Source: Paludibacteraceae bacterium (lineage in GTDB: Bacteria > Bacteroidota > Bacteroidia > Bacteroidales > Paludibacteraceae). Taken from it: a stretch of DNA of 46,811 nucleotides. The notes beneath the pieces are model-generated. The model searched no databases. It had not been told where the DNA came from and saw nothing but the letters and a program-made list of their open reading frames with translations. Shown here piece after piece: positions 42,036 to 46,811 of the stretch. The translations under genes were made by a program, and so were the position numbers. Position 1 is the stretch's first letter; the number at the start of each line of letters is the position of its first letter. Where the stretch lies: NCBI GenBank assembly GCA_017461505.1, contig JAFTXV010000009.1, forward strand, positions 1 through 46,811, in the 5' to 3' direction.

Positions 42036-42194
42036 ATGCTGAGTAGAACATTTGTGTATCGTGTAATATCGACCGACTTGGAGAATAACACAACATCTCT
42101 TTTAGAGAAGAGAAAATTCTTTTACTACAAAGGAGTGTTGTATTATGAAGCATCAGACGGGAAACGATATGATATTTTAGGGCGAAAACTATAG
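42036..42194 (+). pseudogene. short reading frame resembling a C-terminal tail, probably a gene remnant
   Basis: 52 codons ending in KFFYYKGVLYYEASDGKRY then DILGRKL, which resembles the short C-terminal tails (KxYxxxGxxYYxxDGKRYDxxGR) of many secreted Bacteroidales proteins. A good ribosome site (AAGGAG, 8 bases ahead) precedes an ATG at 42020, in another frame and stopped after 8 codons, so a frameshift near 42040 may have broken the gene. The rest of the 292-base gap (41938-42229) shows nothing else I can name. Confidence 0.4.
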
Positions 42195-42274
42195 GTATTA
42201 ATGTTACTAACTTTATTATTTCAATCACTATGAAAGTAAGTATTCAATATAGTAAAAAATGTAAATTTATAGTT

Positions 42275-42706
42275 ATGAAGACGTTTAAGTTACTTTTTCT
42301 CGCCGCAGTTGCGGGAATTTGGAGCGCATGCGAAGCGATTAGTCCAGAAGAAAAGGCACTAATTGGTAAATGGTCGGAGCAGTATCATGTTGATATGTAT
42401 GTAGAATCCATTACCTTTGATGAAGAGGGTTTGGCGCATTATCAAAAAAAACCAGATACAACATGGTTTACAGTTATTGATGAAGCAGGAAGCTTTGCAA
42501 CCTTGAAGTATTCTGTCAAGAATAATAAATTACACTTCTCTGGAGAAAATAGTGTATGGAGTGAAGAGACATCTCATTACGAGGATGTACCTTTCTCATT
42601 TGCTACCGATTATTCCATATCAGGAAATGTGCTCACTATTGATTCATTTTCATACAAAGGCGGGCACAATTCATTTTTTGACTCTCTAGTATTATATAAA
42701 CAATGA
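42275..42706 (+). CDS. small lipoprotein, lipocalin-like
   Basis: 143 residues from MKTFKLLFLAAVAGIWSAC, a signal peptide with an atypical but plausible lipobox (WSAC). An upstream in-frame ATG at 42230 adds 15 residues that match the start of the QY protein at 45214 (MKxSxQY) and is probably a relic. The body has alternating strands (LIGKWSEQYHVDMYVESITFD and SFATLKYSVKNNKLHFSG, ending in a KGGHNSFFDSLVLY strand), similar to lipocalin-like domains of Bacteroidetes. Four-base overlap with the protease gene indicates coupled translation. Confidence 0.7.
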   Translation: MKTFKLLFLAAVAGIWSACEAISPEEKALIGKWSEQYHVDMYVESITFDEEGLAHYQKKPDTTWFTVIDEAGSFATLKYSVKNNKLHFSGENSVWSEETSHYEDVPFSFATDYSISGNVLTIDSFSYKGGHNSFFDSLVLYKQ

Positions 42707-45153
42707 AACGGATCACAACCATAATACTATGCCTACTAAATTTGCTTAGTATGGCATATTGCCAGGATTATTATTGGTATAAAGGAAATAAGTTACCGCT
42801 TAAACGAGGAAATCAAGAATATATTCTATATCAAGAAAAGGGAGTAAGAAGCTACTCTTCTCAAATTATGGAATTAGAAGAAACCCTCTACTCCCAGAAT
42901 GAAAAACTGAAAGCAGGAATACTGACTCAACTCGCAGATATAGACGAAACTAACATATTATACCGCATCCCATCATACCTAACGCAAGATAGTACTAAGA
43001 ATTTGTATATTACTCATCGTTTTTACGTGAAACTTAAAAGTAATAGTGATTTTGCACTATTACAGAATTTTGTTAGGCAATATGATGCCGAAATAGAGCA
43101 AGAGGGTGATTTCCCTTTATGGTACATATTAAGATGTGGTCTGAATTCGCAATACAACGCACTTGAATTAGCGAATATATTTTATGAGTCCAATTTGTTT
43201 GCAGTATGTGAACCTGAATTTATAGGTATCGTTAATTATGATTGCGTCAATGATTCTAAATTCGGCGATCAATGGAACTTAAAAAATACTGGGCAGGGAT
43301 ATTTTTGGGAAAGTGGTATTGATATTAATTATTGTGAAGCAAATGCGATTACAACAGGTGATTCATCAGTTATCATAGGGGTTTATGATTTAGGTGTTGA
43401 TAGAACCCATCCTGATATTAATCTCTATCCTTTCAGTTACGATGTGAATACCCAATCATCCCCAAGCACAATTTATACCACTGATGAGGGTAATAATTAT
43501 CATGGTACAGCATGCGCAGGTATTATAGGAGCGAAAACAAATAATAATTTGGGAGTGGCTGGTATCGCTCCTGATTGCCCTATAATGTCTCTCAGTTTTT
43601 ACAACGCCTCGGTATATCGGATTGGAAAAGGGTTTAAAGTAGCTGCGGATAGCGGTTGCTCAGTCATTAGTAATTCATGGTCTTTATCAGGATCATCAAA
43701 CTATGTAGATGAAGGCATTTCCTATGCATTGTCTGAGGGTAGAAATGGGAAAGGATGTGTTATTGTTTTTTCCGCAGGAAACGATAATAGGGATAGTGTA
43801 AACTACCCCGCTAATTCCAATGACTCAATCATTGTAGTGGGGGCAATATCTCCATGTGGTGAACGATGTAATCCATATTCATGTGACGCAGAGAATTGGG
43901 GATCTAACTATGGAGATAAATTAGACATAATGGCACCTGGTGTGAAAATTCGCACTACAGACAATGTAGGAACAGGAGGTAAAGATTCTACAGATTATAT
44001 GGATGATTTCAACGGAACTTCTTCTGCCTGTCCCCATGTGGCAGCTGTCGCTGGTCTCATCCTCTCTATAAATCCATTTTTAACGCAGAAAGAGGTGGTA
44101 GATATTATAGAGTCTAGCGCAAGAAAAATAGCATCAGGATATAATCCAACTCCAAGTCGCCCTAATGGCAATTGGAGTCGTTACTTTGGATATGGTCTTG
44201 TGGATGCTCATGCAGCAGTTGTAGAAGCACAAAATAGGCTTCCGAAGATTCAAGGGTCAGATTATATATGTATAGATGACACTATCAATTTCAGCCTATT
44301 AGATATTCCTGAAGATGCTGTTTCTTATTCTTGGGAAGCTACTCCTGGATTAGTTTCCTTGAGAACGCTCGATATTGTACAAGGACAGGGGTCATCTTCG
44401 ATTCGAGTAGTACTCAAAAAGAGAGAAATGATTCCAGCCTATCCTAGGATTGGCAATATTCCTTCAATTAATCCAGGAATTGATCCAGTAATTGATAATA
44501 ATATGTATGTCAGTGTTACAATAACGATGTCAGATAGCACAACATATACCATTAAGAAAAAACTGCATGGTGCAAGTGGAGCAACTCCTATAATTGAAGA
44601 AAGTTCAACTGAGAGGCCTTGGTGTAGTGGGGAAACGCGTTATTTTTCTATGACAAATAATCTTAATGCTCCTGTAGATTCTTTACATTGGGAGATCGTG
44701 GATGTTATATACAAACCAACTGGAAATGATACAACAATCACAAGAGGAATAGGGGATATGATATACTATACTCCGTATGTACAACCAACTTATCTTGGAC
44801 AAATAACAATCACTGCCACCAACACTTTCGAAACTTGTGGAGAAGAACAATCAACTACATTAACAATCGGGACTTATAATTCTTCTTTGTCTCTTGTTGC
44901 TACTAATGACGGAAATGTACTCAATGTTTCCATCATCGAAAATAACGGGGAACAACGTTCTTTAATTCAGTTACATGAAAAAAGCAGTTATATACTTGAA
45001 ATATGGCATAGTATTGAAGGATGTGTATATACGCAAGCAATGCTAAGTAATAATGAACAAATCAATATTAGTGGTTTTTCGCAAGGAACATATATTTTAT
45101 TACTCAAGGAAAATGGCAATATTATTGCTCAAACGAAGGTCATAATTAACTAA
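42703..45153 (+). CDS. secreted S8 (subtilisin-like) serine protease with T9SS tail
   Basis: 816 residues. Signal peptide (1-20), a pro-region (about 21-180), then the S8 domain with Asp229 (YDLGVDRTHPD), His267 (NNYHGTACAG), oxyanion Asn360 (FSAGND) and Ser440 (NGTSSACPHVAAVAGL). Residues about 510-740 form two or more PKD/Ig-like domains. The end NISGFSQGTYILLLKENGN and then IIAQTKVIIN fits a type A T9SS sorting domain. Expected to be surface-bound or secreted and to degrade proteins or process cell-surface partners. Confidence 0.9.
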   Translation: MKRITTIILCLLNLLSMAYCQDYYWYKGNKLPLKRGNQEYILYQEKGVRSYSSQIMELEETLYSQNEKLKAGILTQLADIDETNILYRIPSYLTQDSTKNLYITHRFYVKLKSNSDFALLQNFVRQYDAEIEQEGDFPLWYILRCGLNSQYNALELANIFYESNLFAVCEPEFIGIVNYDCVNDSKFGDQWNLKNTGQGYFWESGIDINYCEANAITTGDSSVIIGVYDLGVDRTHPDINLYPFSYDVNTQSSPSTIYTTDEGNNYHGTACAGIIGAKTNNNLGVAGIAPDCPIMSLSFYNASVYRIGKGFKVAADSGCSVISNSWSLSGSSNYVDEGISYALSEGRNGKGCVIVFSAGNDNRDSVNYPANSNDSIIVVGAISPCGERCNPYSCDAENWGSNYGDKLDIMAPGVKIRTTDNVGTGGKDSTDYMDDFNGTSSACPHVAAVAGLILSINPFLTQKEVVDIIESSARKIASGYNPTPSRPNGNWSRYFGYGLVDAHAAVVEAQNRLPKIQGSDYICIDDTINFSLLDIPEDAVSYSWEATPGLVSLRTLDIVQGQGSSSIRVVLKKREMIPAYPRIGNIPSINPGIDPVIDNNMYVSVTITMSDSTTYTIKKKLHGASGATPIIEESSTERPWCSGETRYFSMTNNLNAPVDSLHWEIVDVIYKPTGNDTTITRGIGDMIYYTPYVQPTYLGQITITATNTFETCGEEQSTTLTIGTYNSSLSLVATNDGNVLNVSIIENNGEQRSLIQLHEKSSYILEIWHSIEGCVYTQAMLSNNEQINISGFSQGTYILLLKENGNIIAQTKVIIN

Positions 45154-45213
45154 TACTTTTAGGTAATAAAACAACATCGAAAAAGAAATAATTTGACTAT
45201 AAATTCAATTATT

Positions 45214-45579
45214 ATGAAAGCAAGTGTTCAATACAACGATTTAATCGGCACATGTGCGGCTGATGTGAGTGATTTTTATTCCAATCATTTGCAAAATTAC
45301 TTAACTACTCATTTTACAAATTACGATGATGATATGTATCTTTGCGTAGGTTGTAAAATATGGATATCAGATAGGAATGAAGCGAACATCCATTTCATCT
45401 GTCGAAATAAAGAGACACACGAGTATGTCCAAATGGGCACTGCCGAATGGTGGAATTTGGAGAAGGTGTTCGATCTTTTTAAACGAACAGAAATTATATT
45501 TGGAGGCAAATTTGAACATCTCGAAAACATTGAAGTAGACGAGAACAATACCCTTGAATTGATTGAACGTGAATTTTAG
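45214..45579 (+). CDS. uncharacterised cytosolic protein (MKASVQYND type)
   Basis: 121 residues from MKASVQYNDLIGTCAADVSD, chosen over a TTG at 45193. No signal peptide. It reads as a small alpha/beta protein: DMYLCVGCKIWISDRNEANI, MGTAEWWNLEKVFDLFKRTE, and an acidic end ENIEVDENNTLELIEREF. Function not recognised; similar short proteins starting VQYND/GTxAAD seem common in Bacteroidales. The start of the lipoprotein frame at 42230 is a diverged copy of its first codons, so this gene may once have stood there too. A terminator follows. Confidence 0.7.
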   Translation: MKASVQYNDLIGTCAADVSDFYSNHLQNYLTTHFTNYDDDMYLCVGCKIWISDRNEANIHFICRNKETHEYVQMGTAEWWNLEKVFDLFKRTEIIFGGKFEHLENIEVDENNTLELIEREF

Positions 45580-45620
45580 AGAGCAATAATAGTATATTGT
45601 AACTTACTACGTGCAAGAAT

Positions 45621-45654
45621 CTCGCTCAGTTCTTCGGAACTGGGCGAGTTTTTT
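45621..45654 (+). terminator. intrinsic terminator with UUCG loop
   Basis: CTCGCTCAGTTC (45621-45632), TTCG, GAACTGGGCGAG (45637-45648) with one T-G wobble, then T6 (45649-45654). Confidence 0.93.
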
Positions 45655-45680
45655 ATGCCTTTTGGCAAATAAAGTATGCA

Positions 45681-45703
45681 GAATTGGACAAATTGTCCAA
45701 TTC
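45681..45703 (+). promoter_or_regulatory. palindromic operator 1 of the XRE gene
   Basis: A 23-base palindrome with 11-base perfect arms around a central A: GAATTGGACAA-A-TTGTCCAATTC. Core GGACAAATTGTCC recurs at operator 2. Centre at 45692, 31 bases (about three helical turns) from the next. Confidence 0.85.
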
Positions 45704-45715
45704 TGCTGTTTTTTC

Positions 45716-45730
45716 TGGACAAATTGTCCA
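45716..45730 (+). promoter_or_regulatory. palindromic operator 2 of the XRE gene
   Basis: TGGACAAATTGTCCA, centre 45723, in the -33 region of the XRE promoter. Same face of the helix as operator 1. Binding here would block transcription, consistent with autorepression by the XRE protein. Confidence 0.85.
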
Positions 45731-45752
45731 TATTTATGTCACATAAAAGCAC

Positions 45753-45760
45753 TACCTTTG
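45753..45760 (+). promoter_or_regulatory. -7 box of a probably leaderless XRE transcript
   Basis: TACCTTTG ends 4 bases before the ATG at 45765. In Bacteroidetes transcription starts about 4-7 bases past this box, so the mRNA would start at or next to the A of the ATG. The -33 element is not clear (operator 2 lies there). Confidence 0.7.
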
Positions 45761-45764
45761 CAGC

Positions 45765-46088
45765 ATGAAAAATCACATCAAATCCGAATTGATTAAGAAG
45801 CGAATAAACCATTTGCTCAGTACACGAGCAACCACCAAAACAGCGTTGGCACATGCCATCGGAATGGATGTGTCACAACTGAGCAAGCTGCTCAATAAGC
45901 AAGGGACAATTCCTGTGGATTACATTGAGCCGTGGGCTGAATGTCTTGGGATTGATGTCAATGAGCTAATCAACTCTCGGCGGACAATAAGCAAAGATTG
46001 GGTGCGACCACGTGCACACATACATCTGGATATAGATGTGGATATAGAATATGTAGAATACATCGTTAAGATATTAAAAGAACTATGA
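45765..46088 (+). CDS. XRE-family HTH transcriptional regulator
   Basis: 107 residues. HTH at about 24-50 (TKTALAHAIGMDVSQLSKLL), followed by KQGTIPVDYIEPWAECLGID. The C-terminal 35 residues (from about WVRPRAHIHLDIDVDIEYVE) are a helical extension, maybe for dimerisation. Twin palindromes directly upstream suggest autoregulation. Overlaps the VapE gene by ATGA. Such XRE-VapE pairs are typical of integrative elements or prophage-like islands. Confidence 0.9.
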   Translation: MKNHIKSELIKKRINHLLSTRATTKTALAHAIGMDVSQLSKLLNKQGTIPVDYIEPWAECLGIDVNELINSRRTISKDWVRPRAHIHLDIDVDIEYVEYIVKILKEL

Positions 46089-46811
46089 GCAAACAGGATA
46101 AAAAAGAACTACGGCAACAGATTGCGTGCGAGTGGTTGACGGAAAATTACCTTAATTACGGCTCACTTCGTCACGATATAGTGACGGATAGGTTGCAAAT
46201 CCGTGTTGCGGATTTGGAGAGTTTAAGTGCACCCCATAACGCCACGAGCATTATCGGGGGCCCCGCAGAGGACGCTTCGCTACAGGCGAAAGGCGAGAGG
46301 CAGGAGACATGGCGGAACCTGACGGACAAGGACATCAATACGATGGTGTGTCAGTGTGTGATGGAGAGTGGTGTGAATATCTCGGTGACAGAGATGTGGA
46401 CTGCGCTCAAATCGGATATGGTACCTGCGGTGCACCCGCTAAGAGAATGGCTCGATGGATTACGTCCATGGAACTCTTGTGAGCCCGATTGGATTGACTT
46501 TGTCGCCTCGCAAGTCCATGTGATGGACGCGAGTGCGACAGATCGGTGCGAAGCACCTGTAGATCGCCACTCTGTGGCTGTAGATGGTAGATCGGCTATG
46601 CCTGTAGATGGTAGATCGGCTACGCCTGTAGATGGTAGATCGGCTGTGCCTGTAGATGGTAGATCGGCTATGCCTGTAGATGGTAGATCGGCTATGCCTG
46701 TAGATGGTAGATCGGCTACGCCTGTAGATGGTAGATCGGCTGTGCCTGTAGATGGTAGATCGGCTATGCCTGTAGATGGTAGATCGGCTACGCCTGTAGA
46801 TGGTAGATCGG
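46085..46811 (+). CDS. VapE/VirE-family primase-helicase, N-terminal part (3' end outside window)
   Basis: 242 codons visible and open at the window end. The N-terminal domain (about 1-155) has CEWLTENYLNYGSLRHDIVT with DRLQIR, TWRNLTDKDINTMVCQCVME and VPAVHPLREWLDGLRPWNSC, matching the region before the P-loop in VapE proteins of mobile elements. In relatives the helicase part (FKKWFVAMVAS, Walker A) follows shortly after HPLREWLDGLRPW. Here the 24-bp palindromic array starts at codon 153, in the loop after FVASQVHVMDAS, and runs to the window edge, in frame. Residues about 60-73 (GGPAEDASLQAKGER) may be another repeat insertion. Confidence 0.8.
   Translation, partial: MSKQDKKELRQQIACEWLTENYLNYGSLRHDIVTDRLQIRVADLESLSAPHNATSIIGGPAEDASLQAKGERQETWRNLTDKDINTMVCQCVMESGVNISVTEMWTALKSDMVPAVHPLREWLDGLRPWNSCEPDWIDFVASQVHVMDASATDRCEAPVDRHSVAVDGRSAMPVDGRSATPVDGRSAVPVDGRSAMPVDGRSAMPVDGRSATPVDGRSAVPVDGRSAMPVDGRSATPVDGRS
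46540..46811 (+). repeat. array of AGATCG palindromic units inside the VapE gene
   Basis: After two unique hairpins, GGTGC-GAA-GCACC and GCCAC-TCT-GTGGC, nine complete 24-bp units plus a partial one follow (46580 to the edge), each encoding VDGRSAxP with x = M, T or V (loop TAT, TAC or TGT between GGC and GCC). Loop order TAT, TAC, TGT, TAT is repeated, indicating a 96-bp duplication. No spacers, so it is not CRISPR. Only one forward frame is free of stops. Confidence 0.95.

Noticed and set aside
46540-46811. CRISPR array
   Set aside because: The 24-bp units are directly adjacent with no spacers, lie in an open reading frame and recur singly in dxs.
46085-46811. diversity-generating retroelement, because an Avd-like S23 protein is nearby
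   Set aside because: No reverse transcriptase, no template/variable repeat pair and no adenine-specific differences between repeat copies in the window.

Overview
The window is chromosomal DNA from a member of the Bacteroidetes, most likely order Bacteroidales. Three things point there. Promoters match the Bacteroides-type consensus (TTTG or TTG, about 20 bases, then TAnnTTTG) at seven or more places. Two secreted proteins end in type IX secretion (T9SS) C-terminal sorting-like domains. Several families typical of the group are present (DUF2723, DUF6922, DUF3244-like, WbsX, TPR-HTH membrane regulators). I see no rRNA or tRNA genes and no CRISPR array.

Layout. 1-2510 (+): the end of a large repeat-bearing T9SS cargo protein and an outer-membrane beta-barrel protein. 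2733-21550 (-): a long surface-polysaccharide locus read leftward from a strong promoter at 21615-21646. In transcription order it holds two nucleotide-sugar dehydrogenases, rfbA-rfbC-rfbD (dTDP-rhamnose, rfbB missing), a Wzx-like flippase, a Wzy-like polymerase, GT2, an acyltransferase, WbsX, GT4, and, behind its own internal promoter, NeuD/PglD, an SDR, an AMP-ligase, an acyl carrier protein, a PglC-like initiating transferase, a PglE-like aminotransferase and a PglF/CapD dehydratase. The last block looks like a pathway for a 2,4-diamino-trideoxyhexose with a custom N-acyl group.

21796-29146: a DUF2723 (PMT-like) membrane glycosyltransferase and a COG0523 GTPase metallochaperone (+), converging on an M23 peptidase lipoprotein, a polyprenyl-phosphate mannose synthase and a YycJ-like hydrolase (-). 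29332-38602 (-): dxs, trkA, trkH, an SGNH hydrolase, a four-helix-bundle (S23-like) gene, an MBOAT O-acyltransferase and coaE, read from a promoter in front of dxs. 38750-39720 (+): a DUF6922/AbiEii toxin-antitoxin-like pair. 39936-45579 (+): a TPR membrane regulator followed by small secreted proteins and a subtilisin-like T9SS protease. 45681-46811 (+): twin operators, a nearly leaderless XRE regulator and a coupled VapE-like primase/helicase gene cut by the window end.

The most unusual signal is a family of short palindromic repeats (core AGATCG, stem-loop, CTGTAGAT) that occurs both between genes and, in one fixed reading frame encoding VDGRSAxP, inside genes. There are four insertions in dxs and an array of at least nine units in the VapE gene. 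Two inverted blocks of the same family form exact 10-bp terminal inverted repeats around the four-helix-bundle gene, which sits between the MBOAT and SGNH genes and fills their spacer. Other short repeat types have entered coaE, the COG0523 gene, rfbC, the MBOAT gene and dxs in frame, and 11-bp tandem repeats sit directly behind three stop codons of the polysaccharide operon. Together this is a genome heavily colonised by in-frame palindromic elements, comparable in principle to Rickettsia palindromic elements.
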